64,000 nucleotides of DNA from Vibrio ouci. Its GTDB lineage: Bacteria; Pseudomonadota; Gammaproteobacteria; Enterobacterales; Vibrionaceae. A model generated the notes under the pieces. That model was given only the letters and a program-made list of their open reading frames with translations, was not told the origin of the DNA and made no database searches. Every line of letters starts with the position of its first letter. Position 1 is the stretch's first letter. Both the position numbers and the translations under genes were made by a program. The stretch lies in NCBI RefSeq assembly GCF_004551525.1, contig NZ_SATR01000008.1:62001-126000 (forward strand), written 5' to 3'. Positions 15,702-25,362 of the stretch are shown piece by piece.

Positions 15702-17768
15702 ATGGCTTTAGACATGGAGCAGCTGCGCAAGATGTTTTACGAGGAATGTCGTGAAAATCTTGAGGTGCTAGAAGAGGTATTGCTCAATTTAGATTTGGAT
15801 CATATCGAAGATGAGTCGATCAACACTATTTTTAGAGCAGCACACTCAATCAAAGGTGGCGCAGGCACGTTTAATCTTCTCGACATTAGCGAGTTTACTC
15901 ATAATGTTGAGGCTTACTTAGATTTAGTGCGCAACCAAGAGCGAACGCTTACCGTTGATAGTATCGATCTATTACTTAAGAGTGGCGACTGTATCCACAG
16001 CATGCTCGAAGGGCATGAACAGGGAACCGATGTGAATCTGGATCTCAAACAAGAGGTCAGTGAGAAGTTAGCCGAGTTACTCGGCAATGACTCTAGCGAG
16101 GCAGAGGCTTCTAATACCAACGAAAATGAAGAACACATCGATTCCCCATCAAACTCAGAGCAAGTCTGGAATATCTCTTTCGCACCGCATCAGGATATGT
16201 TCTTTAGCGGCAATGACCCGTTAAGAATATTGAGAGAGCTGAGTGAGTTAGATGATTCTTGCCAAATCCATATTGATACTTCCGCTCTGCCTGAACTGCA
16301 GGAGATTGAATCTGAACTTTGCTTCTTGTCTTGGAGTGCGACCATCAGTGGCGCACTCGAGCTCGAGCTGATTAAAGAGATCTTTGAATGGGTAGAAGAT
16401 GAGTGTGACTTAACTATTGAGCTAAGCCAACCTGATATCGAGCAACCCGCTGAAGATAACCAACAAATCGCGTCACCTGTAACAACGGTTGCAACCACAG
16501 AGACGAAACCCGCTCCAGAGAATGAAACTAAATCGACCAAGGTCGCCAAGTCAGACTCAAGCGTGAGTTCCATTCGCGTGGATATCGACAAAGTTGATAG
16601 CTTAATCAATTTGGTGGGTGAACTGGTGATTACCCAGTCGATGCTCACTGAGATTGGCAATGATTTTTCCATCGATAAGCTTGAGAAACTTAAATCAGGC
16701 TTAGATCAATTGCTGCAAAACAGTAAAGACTTGCAAGAAAACGTACTCAACATTCGCATGTTACCGATGAGCTTTGCTTTCAGCCGCTTCCCTCGTTTAG
16801 TGCGTGATTTATCCAGCCGCCTTGAAAAGCAAGTTGACCTACAAATCAAAGGTGAGCAAACCGAGCTAGATAAAACGGTTCTTGAACGAATCGTCGATCC
16901 TCTCGTGCACCTAGTAAGAAATGGTATTGACCATGGTATTGAGCAACCAGAGCAGCGTTTAGAAAGCGGCAAATCAGAAATCGGAGTCATTGAGCTCAAT
17001 GCTTACCATCAAGGTGGGGCGATTGTAATCGAGATTCGAGATGACGGTGCGGGTCTAAACTGCGACAAGTTGTGGAATAAGGCCTTAGAGAAAGGGGTGC
17101 TATCGCAGGACTCTCGCCGAGAAGAGTATAGCGATAAACAGATCATGAACCTCATCTTTGCTCCTGGCTTTTCGACGGCTGAAGAAGTGTCTGACATTTC
17201 TGGCCGCGGTGTCGGTATGGATGTGGTGAGACGAAATATCGAAGAGTTAGGTGGACACATAGAGGTGGAATCCGAGCTTGGCCAAGGTAGCCGCTTCACC
17301 ATTAGCCTGCCACTGACATTAGCGATCCTTGATGGCCAGTTAGTGAGAGTTGCGGGAGAAGTTTACGTCATTCCATTATTAACCATTGTTGAATCGATTC
17401 AGATTGACCCTCAATGCATCAAGCTTGCTTCTGGTGGTATCGAGCTATATCGACTCAGAGAAGAGAACATCCCAATCTTACGTCTACAAGAAGAGCTTGA
17501 GATGGGGAGTAGCGGTGCTCTGGATGAGCGAATCCTTTGCTTTGTTGAAGCGGCGGGAAATCGCGTTGGTCTGCTGCTTGATGAACTGCTCGATCAACAA
17601 CAGGTTGTGATTAAAAGTTTGGAATCAAACTACAGCAAAGTGGCAGGTATATCAGGTGCCACAATTTTGGGCGATGGTTCGGTGTCATTGATTCTTGATG
17701 TACAAGGACTGATTACCAACTTCTTAAATCGTGCTTCTGATTCTTCTAACAAAGGCCTAGCGGCGTAG
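15702..17768 (+). CDS. cheA: Chemotaxis histidine kinase CheA
   Basis: A 688-residue kinase. The N-terminal Hpt domain has the phosphorylated His48 in RAAHSIKGGAGTF. A spacer/P2-like region (about 150-265) is followed by dimerisation (about 290-360), an ATPase domain with LVRNGIDHGIE (N box), DDGAGL and GRGVGMDVV, and a C-terminal CheW-like domain. It forms arrays with the CheW proteins and receptors encoded downstream and passes phosphate to CheY and CheB. A good ribosome-binding site (GGTGAGG) precedes the ATG. Confidence 0.96.
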   Translation: MALDMEQLRKMFYEECRENLEVLEEVLLNLDLDHIEDESINTIFRAAHSIKGGAGTFNLLDISEFTHNVEAYLDLVRNQERTLTVDSIDLLLKSGDCIHSMLEGHEQGTDVNLDLKQEVSEKLAELLGNDSSEAEASNTNENEEHIDSPSNSEQVWNISFAPHQDMFFSGNDPLRILRELSELDDSCQIHIDTSALPELQEIESELCFLSWSATISGALELELIKEIFEWVEDECDLTIELSQPDIEQPAEDNQQIASPVTTVATTETKPAPENETKSTKVAKSDSSVSSIRVDIDKVDSLINLVGELVITQSMLTEIGNDFSIDKLEKLKSGLDQLLQNSKDLQENVLNIRMLPMSFAFSRFPRLVRDLSSRLEKQVDLQIKGEQTELDKTVLERIVDPLVHLVRNGIDHGIEQPEQRLESGKSEIGVIELNAYHQGGAIVIEIRDDGAGLNCDKLWNKALEKGVLSQDSRREEYSDKQIMNLIFAPGFSTAEEVSDISGRGVGMDVVRRNIEELGGHIEVESELGQGSRFTISLPLTLAILDGQLVRVAGEVYVIPLLTIVESIQIDPQCIKLASGGIELYRLREENIPILRLQEELEMGSSGALDERILCFVEAAGNRVGLLLDELLDQQQVVIKSLESNYSKVAGISGATILGDGSVSLILDVQGLITNFLNRASDSSNKGLAA

Positions 17769-17777
17769 GGGGCTCAC

Positions 17778-18326
17778 ATGGAAGTGGTAGCAACAAACGA
17801 ATTTGGCGCACAGTCGCGAGAAAATATAGAAGCTCAAGCGGAAGCCTTGCTTGAGAACATGAGTGATGAAGCAAGTGAAAGTGCAGACTTTCTTAGCTTT
17901 CAACTTGCCGGGGAACTGTATGGCGTTGAAATAAAAGATGTCGAAGAGATTCGCGTCTGGGAGCGTCCGACCCCAATCCCACGAGCTCCAGATTTTGTCT
18001 GTGGAGTGATCAATCTGCGCGGGATGATCGTGCCGGTAGTCGATCTAAGACTGCGTTTTTCGGTAGGTACTCGAGAATACCTGCCGACCACGGTAGTTAT
18101 CGTGCTGCGTTTTAACGATGAGGATCGAGAGCGCTTAATGGGTTTAGTTGTCGATGCGGTTAGTGATGTGGTTAGCCAAGGGCAAAATGAACTCTATCCA
18201 GCGGTCGGCGAGTCGTTAGTGACGCCTTATTTGCAGGGACTGATTAACGTCGGTGAGCAAGTGATGTCGTTACTGGACACCGAAGAATTACTCAACATTG
18301 AACGAATATTAAGGGCGCACTCATGA
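17778..18326 (+). CDS. cheW: CheW coupling protein (first copy)
   Basis: A 182-residue CheW with an N-terminal extension of about 37 residues before the CheW domain (FLSFQLAGELYGVEIKDVEEIRV, ... VCGVINLRGMIVPVVDLRLRF). It couples CheA to receptors. It starts 10 bp after cheA and overlaps the second cheW by four bases. Confidence 0.94.
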   Translation: MEVVATNEFGAQSRENIEAQAEALLENMSDEASESADFLSFQLAGELYGVEIKDVEEIRVWERPTPIPRAPDFVCGVINLRGMIVPVVDLRLRFSVGTREYLPTTVVIVLRFNDEDRERLMGLVVDAVSDVVSQGQNELYPAVGESLVTPYLQGLINVGEQVMSLLDTEELLNIERILRAHS

Positions 18327-18793
18327 TTATAACTCAAGAGTTTTTAAGCTTTGTCCTTGAAGGCGAAGAGTATGGCGTTCCTATCCTCGAGGTAAGAGAA
18401 GTACGTGGCTGGAGCGCGGTAAGAGAAGTTCCCAACTCCCCAGAGTATATGAAAGGGGTTTTGGAAATTCGTGGTGAATACGTACCAATTGTTGATCTAA
18501 GAATGCGATTTGGTCTGTCTCCGGCGCACATAGGTGCGACCACCGTAGTGATTGTCCTTAATGATGCACAAAAACATCCGCTAGGCATCATTGTTGATGG
18601 TGTATCTGAAGTCTATCCACTGAGTGAAGAGCAGATTAAACCGTCGCCGTATGTCTCTGCCGATGTCGATCATAGCTACGTTCGAGGAATTGCCTCAGTA
18701 GCCAATGGACATCTCATTTTAATTAATCTTGAAACTTTGTTCGATGCAGCAGAGTTAGTTCTACCCAACCAAGAGGAAGAGAGTTGGGCATAA
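18323..18793 (+). CDS. cheW: CheW coupling protein (second copy)
   Basis: A 156-residue CheW without the N-terminal extension of its neighbour (FLSFVLEGEEYGVPILEVREVRGW, ... GVLEIRGEYVPIVDLRMRF). The two copies overlap by ATGA and probably arose by duplication with divergence. Paired CheW proteins often serve distinct receptor classes, which fits the two different receptors in this operon. Confidence 0.94.
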   Translation: MIITQEFLSFVLEGEEYGVPILEVREVRGWSAVREVPNSPEYMKGVLEIRGEYVPIVDLRMRFGLSPAHIGATTVVIVLNDAQKHPLGIIVDGVSEVYPLSEEQIKPSPYVSADVDHSYVRGIASVANGHLILINLETLFDAAELVLPNQEEESWA

Positions 18794-18863
18794 GGCCGTT
18801 ACGTACGTGGTGTTTTCGTGTCGGTAGATAACGTCAGATGAAGCAACCAGTGAGGGGAAACTC

Positions 18864-21266
18864 ATGGCATTTTGGAATAGAAGAACGGAGCCTTCAGCTC
18901 AATTTGTAGCACCAACGCAAGATACGCTGACGGAAAGCGTTGAGCCAGAGCAAGAACAAGAGCAGGGAGTGACGAAAGAGCAGCTGTTTTCAGCGCTCAA
19001 CGCCGCGCAAACTGCACTGATGATGATCGACCGTGATTTCAACATCACCTACCTCAACCAGAAGTCGATGGATCTCTTGCAAACACATGAGACCTTATTT
19101 CGATCGGTATGGCCAAATTTTCAAGCTACGGAAGAGTTCTTACTTGGTTACTGTATAGACTTATTTCATACCAATCCAAGTCATCAGAGACAAATGCTTT
19201 CCAATCCGTCCAACTTACCCTATACCACAACCATTACCGTGAAGGACGTTAAGATAGAGCTGAATGTTGGCGCTATTATCGACGCGAGCGGAAACTATGT
19301 GGGCAATACATTGGAATGGTCTGATGTTACTAGTGAGCTAAAACAGAAAGATGAAATAACCCGTCTACAAGCGGCTGTCGATCAAGCGCAGACAGCAATG
19401 GTCATGATTGACCGAGACTTGAATATTACCTACGCCAACCATGAAACCATTAGCCTGTTTAGAAAACATGAAGGGACGATGCGTAGTGTTTGGTCTGGCT
19501 TCACTGCTAGCGAAGAGTGGCTACTAGGGCGTTGTATCGACGAGTTCCACCGAAATCCAGCCCACCAACGCCAACTGCTTGCAGACCCGAGTAATTTGCC
19601 TTATAGCACCGATATCTCCATTCAAGACTTGAAGATCGAGCTCAACGTTGCCGCTATCAATGATGCTCAGGGTAACTATATTGGTAATACCTTAGAGTGG
19701 CGTGATGTGACAGAAGAGCGTGCTAAAGAAGAAGAAATTGGTCGCTTAGCCTCGGCGGTCTCAGGCATGACGACTAACCTAATGATGGCGAATAAAGATG
19801 GCATCATCACTTACTTAAACCCATCTCTCGCGACATTGCTAAAAAGCCGTGAAGGCGATTTGCAGAAAGCGCTGCCTGGTTTTGATGCCAGTAACCTAGT
19901 AGGCAAAAACATTGACGTCTTCCATAAGAACCCAGGCCACCAGCGCAACATTATTGCCAATCCGGATCGACTACCGTTTTCATCGAATATCGCGGTTGGC
20001 GGCTTAGAGTTCAACCTAACCTGTATCGCGATGCGTGATGGTCAAGGTAACTATATTGGTCCTGCACTCCAGTGGGTGGATATTACTGAACAACAAGATG
20101 GCCAACGTCAAGTTGAAGCCCTGATTCAAAAAGCGATTGCTGGTGAGCTCAATGAGCGAATTGACACCAGTGTTTATAACGGCTTTATGAAAGAGCTTGG
20201 TGATGGCATTAACAACTTGCTTGATACCATGGTTACACCTTTAGGACAGTGTATTGATGTCATGAGTCAGGTGGCGGATGGCAACTTAAATACCACCATG
20301 CCAGAAGACAATACGGGTGAGTTTGCAAGACTGTCTCATGCGGTGAACACCTCGATTGTTAACATTCGCAATATGGTAGATAAGATCACTCAATCGTCTG
20401 CTCGTGTCGCTACGGCGTCAACGGAAATTGCTGAAGGCAACAACGATTTGAGCCAACGTGTTGAAGCTCAAGCCTCTAACCTAGAAGAAACCGCGGCAAG
20501 TATGGAGCAAATGACGGCGACGGTTCGACAAAACGCCGACAATGCCAAAGGGGCGAATGAACTGTCTGATGATGCGACTAAGAAAGCCAGCAAAGGTGGT
20601 GAAGTGGTTGGCCAAGCCGTATCTGCGATGTCTGAAATCAACACCGCGAGTAAGAAAATTGCTGACATCATTGGCGTGATTGATGAGATTGCATTCCAGA
20701 CTAACCTATTAGCGCTGAATGCAGCCGTTGAGGCAGCAAGGGCAGGCGAGCAAGGTCGCGGCTTTGCAGTTGTCGCTGGTGAAGTACGAAACCTCGCGCA
20801 ACGAAGTGCGGCGGCCGCTAAAGAGATCAAAGGACTTATCAAAGACAGCGTTGAGAAGGTGGATGAAGGCTCTCGATTGGTCGATGAGTCTGGTGAAACT
20901 CTTAATGAAATTGTTGATGCGGTTGCCAAGGTTACAGAACTCATTGCGCAAATTGCCTCTTCGAGCTTAGAGCAGTCAACGGGGATTGATGAAATCAACC
21001 GAGCGATTGCAACTATGGATGAAATGACTCAGCAGAATGCCTCTTTGGTTGAAGAAACATCCGCTGCGAGTCAGTCGCTGCGAGATGAAGGTAAACAGTT
21101 ACTGCAATTGATGAACTTCTTCAGCGATGACAACAACGTTACAACGTTTGAATCGAAAGCGATGGATAAGGGAGCGAGTAACAACGTTCGCGAGATTCGC
21201 ACCCCAAAAGTCGCTAACTCTAGCTTCAAGCTTGAAGAGGATGGAGACGAATGGGAAGAGTTCTAG
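18864..21266 (+). CDS. Soluble triple-PAS methyl-accepting chemoreceptor
   Basis: An 800-residue receptor with no membrane segment. Three related PAS domains (about 45-165, 168-285, 290-410) each have a core such as NITYLNQKS, a GxxIDxFHxNP-type block and an EWxDVT/QWVDIT end. A HAMP-like segment (about 420-510) and a full signalling domain follow, with tip [22 protein letters not shown]. The C-terminus [10 protein letters not shown] fits the xWxxF CheR/CheB-tether pattern. It probably senses an internal signal (redox, gas or a small ligand) in cytoplasmic arrays, as in V. cholerae cluster III. Confidence 0.92.
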   Translation: MAFWNRRTEPSAQFVAPTQDTLTESVEPEQEQEQGVTKEQLFSALNAAQTALMMIDRDFNITYLNQKSMDLLQTHETLFRSVWPNFQATEEFLLGYCIDLFHTNPSHQRQMLSNPSNLPYTTTITVKDVKIELNVGAIIDASGNYVGNTLEWSDVTSELKQKDEITRLQAAVDQAQTAMVMIDRDLNITYANHETISLFRKHEGTMRSVWSGFTASEEWLLGRCIDEFHRNPAHQRQLLADPSNLPYSTDISIQDLKIELNVAAINDAQGNYIGNTLEWRDVTEERAKEEEIGRLASAVSGMTTNLMMANKDGIITYLNPSLATLLKSREGDLQKALPGFDASNLVGKNIDVFHKNPGHQRNIIANPDRLPFSSNIAVGGLEFNLTCIAMRDGQGNYIGPALQWVDITEQQDGQRQVEALIQKAIAGELNERIDTSVYNGFMKELGDGINNLLDTMVTPLGQCIDVMSQVADGNLNTTMPEDNTGEFARLSHAVNTSIVNIRNMVDKITQSSARVATASTEIAEGNNDLSQRVEAQASNLEETAASMEQMTATVRQNADNAKGANELSDDATKKASKGGEVVGQAVSAMSEINTASKKIADIIGVIDEIAFQTNLLALNAAVEAARAGEQGRGFAVVAGEVRNLAQRSAAAAKEIKGLIKDSVEKVDEGSRLVDESGETLNEIVDAVAKVTELIAQIASSSLEQSTGIDEINRAIATMDEMTQQNASLVEETSAASQSLRDEGKQLLQLMNFFSDDNNVTTFESKAMDKGASNNVREIRTPKVANSSFKLEEDGDEWEEF

Positions 21267-22108
21267 CCAGGACTGAGTCATCGGTGCCGGAGTCAAATGA
21301 GTTTGAGCTAACAGATAAAGACTTTAAGTTTATCCAGTGGTTCATGCACAAGAACGTCGGCATCTTCTTTTCTGATCGCAAAAGAACCATGGTCTATGGC
21401 CGTATCAGTCGCCAACTTAGGCGGCTGGGCCTGAAGCGTTTTAGCCAATATCGACAGTTGATGGAAGGCGACCAACAAGAACAGGTCAATTTCATTAACT
21501 GTCTAACGACCAACAAGACGCAGTTTTTTCGTGAATATCACCATTTTGAGTTTATTGAAAAAGTATTGATGTCTGAATGGAAGGGCCAAAACCTCAAGCA
21601 GTTGCGCATTTGGTCAGCAGGTTGTTCAACCGGTGAGGAGCCTTATAGCTTAGTCTCCTCTTTGTACTGGGCGAAAGCCTTTGAGCTATTTGAAAGCATA
21701 CAGATTACGGCAACTGACCTTGACACAAAAGTTTTGGCACATGCTAAGCAAGGTATTTATAGCGAAGAAGCGCTAAACAGCATTCCAAGTAAATATCTAA
21801 AACCCTGCTTTGTGAAAGGAACAGGCAAGCAGGCAGGGAATGTGAAGTGTAAATCAGGATTGCAGAGGTTTATTGATTTTCGTCAGCTTAACTTGTTGGA
21901 AAAGTGGAATTTTGACAAGCAGTTTGATCTGATTTCATGCCGAAACGTGATGATCTATTTTGACCGAAACACACAAGAAAAACTGATTAAGCGCTTTTAC
22001 CAGCAACTGAAACCCGGTGGCGTGTTATTCATAGGACATTCGGAAAGCGTGCCCGCAAGTTTGGATCTATTCCATCACCTTGGACACACCATTTACGTAA
22101 AGAAATAG
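21251..22108 (+). CDS. cheR: Chemoreceptor methyltransferase CheR
   Basis: A 285-residue CheR. A helical N-terminal domain is followed by a SAM-binding domain ([17 protein letters not shown] about residues 117-133; [25 protein letters not shown]). It methylates receptor glutamates using S-adenosylmethionine. Its start lies inside the last codons of the receptor gene (16-bp overlap), so translation is coupled. The receptor's EWEEF tail gives it a docking site. Confidence 0.95.
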   Translation: MGRVLARTESSVPESNEFELTDKDFKFIQWFMHKNVGIFFSDRKRTMVYGRISRQLRRLGLKRFSQYRQLMEGDQQEQVNFINCLTTNKTQFFREYHHFEFIEKVLMSEWKGQNLKQLRIWSAGCSTGEEPYSLVSSLYWAKAFELFESIQITATDLDTKVLAHAKQGIYSEEALNSIPSKYLKPCFVKGTGKQAGNVKCKSGLQRFIDFRQLNLLEKWNFDKQFDLISCRNVMIYFDRNTQEKLIKRFYQQLKPGGVLFIGHSESVPASLDLFHHLGHTIYVKK

Positions 22109-22117
22109 GGATCACGC

Positions 22118-22768
22118 ATGATCGAGGCTAGGAGTAGTGCTGCTCCAAAATATGAAAATCAGCACTTTAATCGTTTTTACCATCCAACAAAGGATAAGCA
22201 CATCGTTAAGGTATTGCCGGGAGGCGTCTATTGCACCTCAAAAGAAGATGAGCTTATCGCGACTGGATTAGGCTCTTGTGTGGCGGCGTGTGTTTGGGAT
22301 TGTCATGAGCATATTGGAGGGATGAACCACTTTCTTTTGCCCTTTGATAACAAGAGTCAGCTCAAGTCATGGAACCCAGAAGAGGTTATCTCTACAGCGT
22401 CTCGTTATGGCAGCTACGCTATGGAAATGCTGATAAACGCCATGATTGAAAGGGGCGCACAGCGTTCCTCATTACAAGTGAAGTTGTTTGGAGGTGCGCA
22501 AATGCTAGGGCGTAGCTCTATGGTCGGTGAAAAAAATGTCGCCTTTATTCTTAACTATGTAAAACAAGAAGGCCTCGATGTCGTTGCTCAGGATCTAGGA
22601 GGTTTAGAGCCGCGCAAGGTGATGTTTGACCCATGCACAGGAAAAGCTTGGCTTAAGCGAATTCCATTTACTGAGGTTCACCTGCTACAAAATCAAGAAG
22701 AAAAATATGCACGTCAGTTGGATAGAGAAAGTCATCGTCCTCATGATGATGACGTGGAGCTGTTTTAA
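22118..22768 (+). CDS. cheD: Chemoreceptor glutamine deamidase CheD
   Basis: A 216-residue CheD. Catalytic Cys54 in [12 protein letters not shown] and His71 in [11 protein letters not shown] have the same 17-residue spacing as in characterised CheD. It deamidates receptor glutamines to glutamates, so this array has a complete CheR/CheB/CheD adaptation set. Its TAA stop shares a base with the ATG of cheB (TAATG). Confidence 0.95.
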   Translation: MIEARSSAAPKYENQHFNRFYHPTKDKHIVKVLPGGVYCTSKEDELIATGLGSCVAACVWDCHEHIGGMNHFLLPFDNKSQLKSWNPEEVISTASRYGSYAMEMLINAMIERGAQRSSLQVKLFGGAQMLGRSSMVGEKNVAFILNYVKQEGLDVVAQDLGGLEPRKVMFDPCTGKAWLKRIPFTEVHLLQNQEEKYARQLDRESHRPHDDDVELF

Positions 22769-23817
22769 TGAAAAAAATAAAAGTATTGGTGGTCGATGAT
22801 TCTCCCGTTTACCGCGCTTTGCTATCGGAACTGATCAACTCTGATCCCGATCTCGAAGTGGTAGCCACAGCTGAAGATCCACTTGAAGCGAGAGAGTTGA
22901 TCAAAGTTCATAACCCAGATGTTCTAACCTTAGATATTGAGATGCCAAAGATGAATGGTGTCCAATTTCTCAAAAATCTTATGCGTCTTAGACCAATGCC
23001 AGTGGTAATGATTTCGACGCTGACACAGCATGGTGCTGAGGCAACCCTTGCTGCCTTAGAATATGGCGCAGTAGATTACTTTCCTAAGCCATCTGTGGAC
23101 CGCACCGGTGAGATTGCCAGCGACAAGAAGCGAGTGATTGAAAAAATTAAGATGGCAGCGGGCGCTAACGTGACTTCAGGTACCGCCGTTGCAAAACCGA
23201 AGACCCAAAGCAAGTTAAGCGTACCCAAGCACAATGATCATATTGAAGTGGTCGCGATTGGGGCGTCGACGGGCGGGACAGAGGCCGTTAAGCAAGTGCT
23301 GTCTATGTTACCCGCCAACATGCCGCCAATTATCATTACTCAGCATATTAGTGCGATGTTCTCGACCTCTTTCGCTCAACGATTAAATGAGAACAGCGAT
23401 ATTCAAGTTAAAGAACTCAGCGCCAACCGAGCGCCTTTAGTAGCTGGGTGCGCTTATTTAGCGCCTGGGGACAAGCACCTTGTTGTGGTTCGCCGTGGGG
23501 CACACCTTTATTGTCAATTGGATGACCGACCAGCAGTCAATAGACATAAACCTTCAGTGGATGTGATGTTCGATACGGTCGCTGAAACTGTCGGTGATAA
23601 AGCCATTGGCGTCATTCTTACTGGAATGGGTCAAGACGGAGCAAAAGGCATGCTACGGATGAAGGAACTCGGTGCCAAGACGATTGCTCAAGATCAGGCA
23701 TCATCTGTGGTGTGGGGCATGCCTCGTGTTGCGGCCGAAATGGGCGCTGCCCTTTCCGTGGTCGATTTACACAGTGTGGCCGGAAAAATATGCCACTATT
23801 TATCTCCTGATTCATAG
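22768..23817 (+). CDS. cheB: Chemoreceptor methylesterase CheB
   Basis: A 349-residue protein: an N-terminal receiver with phosphoacceptor D56 in [13 protein letters not shown], a short linker (about 130-158), and a methylesterase domain with nucleophile Ser167 in [14 protein letters not shown], and [14 protein letters not shown]. It removes methyl groups from receptor glutamates when phosphorylated by CheA. The first base of its ATG is the last base of the cheD stop codon. Confidence 0.96.
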   Translation: MKKIKVLVVDDSPVYRALLSELINSDPDLEVVATAEDPLEARELIKVHNPDVLTLDIEMPKMNGVQFLKNLMRLRPMPVVMISTLTQHGAEATLAALEYGAVDYFPKPSVDRTGEIASDKKRVIEKIKMAAGANVTSGTAVAKPKTQSKLSVPKHNDHIEVVAIGASTGGTEAVKQVLSMLPANMPPIIITQHISAMFSTSFAQRLNENSDIQVKELSANRAPLVAGCAYLAPGDKHLVVVRRGAHLYCQLDDRPAVNRHKPSVDVMFDTVAETVGDKAIGVILTGMGQDGAKGMLRMKELGAKTIAQDQASSVVWGMPRVAAEMGAALSVVDLHSVAGKICHYLSPDS

Positions 23818-23845
23818 TCAGGCCTACAACGTCAGGGAAGAATCG

Positions 23846-25012
23846 ATGAACATTAAAAAGAACGCAAATAATACCCGATATTTCATCGCGATAGGCTTAC
23901 AAATCATTCTGTTATCGACCGCAATGAGTATGTCGTCGTCAGCATTACATGTCGCTTTGATGGTGATGGCTGCAGCTGTCCCTTGGTTTGTCATACCAAG
24001 AGCGGCGCAGAAGGTGCGAGACAATCAAAGTGATACTGCTGCAACCAATGCTACAGATAAGCAGATCCCGCCAAAAGAAGTCTACCCGGTGCTATCATGC
24101 ATTTCTCAACAGCTCACAGAGCCGTTAGATCACCAACGAAGTGTCGTCGATGAGTCAGTAGAAACGCTCAACGAAAGCTACTTTGAATTGCAAAAACTTG
24201 CCGAACAGCAAAACCAAATCACCTCCGAGCTGGTTGATAACTTATTGGGTAACCGAGACAGTACCAATGATATTAGCCATGTGCTGCCTAAGACAGAGGC
24301 TATCATTCGTCAGTTTGTTGATACCTTAGTCAACGTGTCAGAGAAAAGTATTTCAGCCGTGCACAGCATTCACGACATGTCCGATAAGCTTGATGCGGTA
24401 TTTAAACTGCTAGAGCGAGTACGGGGTCTGTCTGAACAAACCAACTTGTTAGCACTCAACGCAGCTATTGAAGCAGCCAGAGCCGGTGACGCAGGCCGAG
24501 GGTTTGCGGTCGTTGCTCAAGAAGTTCGCGATCTTTCGGTCAAAGCCAAAGAGCTCAATGACCAAATCGAAACGGAAATTAATGTCGCCCAACAAACGGT
24601 GAAAGAAGCCAATAAAACCGTGGGTGAGATGGCATCGATTGATATGACCGAAGCGATAGAGTCGAAAGAAAAAGTGGATGCCATGTTACGTGGCGTCCAA
24701 GAAGTCAATGTGACAGTCGAGCAAGAAGTGCACAAAATTCGTTCGAGTGGCGATTTAATCCATTCGCAGGTTGATAACGGCATTCGAGCTCTTCAGTTTG
24801 CAGACATTATCGTACAGCAAGGTGAATACGCGAAGACATCCGTTGGTTACCTACAAGAGTTTGCTCAACTATGCCAGCTGTGGGGAGAGGGGGACATGGA
24901 CCTCGATGAATTTACCGCGGCTGTGATTGAACTGCAAAGCCAAGTGCAGAACCGAGATGCACCAGCGGCATCGCAAGAAAGCATCGATGAGGGAGAAGTC
25001 GAACTGTTTTAA
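23846..25012 (+). CDS. Membrane-anchored chemoreceptor without a sensor domain
   Basis: 388 residues from ATG 23846; a longer upstream reading overlapping cheB is not needed. Two N-terminal hydrophobic helices (about 12-30 and 33-50) are joined by only a few residues, so there is no periplasmic ligand domain and no HAMP. The signalling tip [28 protein letters not shown] is intact but the coiled coil is short. It may report membrane state or act as an array tether. It ends EGEVELF, without a clear CheR tether. It lies 28 bp after cheB. Confidence 0.85.
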   Translation: MNIKKNANNTRYFIAIGLQIILLSTAMSMSSSALHVALMVMAAAVPWFVIPRAAQKVRDNQSDTAATNATDKQIPPKEVYPVLSCISQQLTEPLDHQRSVVDESVETLNESYFELQKLAEQQNQITSELVDNLLGNRDSTNDISHVLPKTEAIIRQFVDTLVNVSEKSISAVHSIHDMSDKLDAVFKLLERVRGLSEQTNLLALNAAIEAARAGDAGRGFAVVAQEVRDLSVKAKELNDQIETEINVAQQTVKEANKTVGEMASIDMTEAIESKEKVDAMLRGVQEVNVTVEQEVHKIRSSGDLIHSQVDNGIRALQFADIIVQQGEYAKTSVGYLQEFAQLCQLWGEGDMDLDEFTAAVIELQSQVQNRDAPAASQESIDEGEVELF

Positions 25013-25046
25013 ATCTTTCAGACTGGATTAATGTGAGGGAAAAAGT

Positions 25047-25346
25047 ATGACTGTAGAAGCACAAATGGACGCAGCAGCAAAACATATCACGATTCTGATT
25101 GAAGGAGCGTTTGGCTTCAATTTGGTACAAGAATTTCGTCGTTGTTATAACGATCGGCAGGAGTTTCGATTCACCATCGACTTACGTAAGGTCGATTACA
25201 TTGATAGTGCTGGCTTGGGGATGTTACTCAATATGCACAATTATCTTGGGCAAGAGGATGGCATGATTCGTATCACTAACACCTTACCCCAAGTGCGTAA
25301 AATTCTTACGATTTCGCGCTTTGATAAGAAGTTCGCTATTGAGTGA
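25047..25346 (+). CDS. STAS anti-sigma factor antagonist (HsbA/CrsA/RsbV-like)
   Basis: A 99-residue STAS protein. The switch serine is Ser54 in YIDSAGLGMLLN, intact, in contrast to the STAS protein that opens the operon. In partner switches such an antagonist is phosphorylated by a kinase domain and dephosphorylated by a PP2C domain; the next gene encodes both. HsbA in Pseudomonas and CrsA in Shewanella are the closest known models. It is preceded by TGAGGGA and lies 17 bp before its probable regulator. Confidence 0.9.
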   Translation: MTVEAQMDAAAKHITILIEGAFGFNLVQEFRRCYNDRQEFRFTIDLRKVDYIDSAGLGMLLNMHNYLGQEDGMIRITNTLPQVRKILTISRFDKKFAIE

Positions 25347-25362
25347 TAGCTAAGGAGCTCTT

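Noticed and set aside
23233..23239. Single ATGATCA motifs in genes (e.g. 23233 in cheB, 52890 in the GH1 gene, 57951 before the PBP2 gene)
   Set aside because: A 7-mer with flanks unlike the iterons is expected by chance at this frequency; not counted as RctB sites.
23672..23845. N-terminal extension of the second receptor overlapping cheB
   Set aside because: The extension reads basic out-of-frame cheB sequence and would add a non-receptor segment; ATG 23846 directly precedes the first membrane helix.
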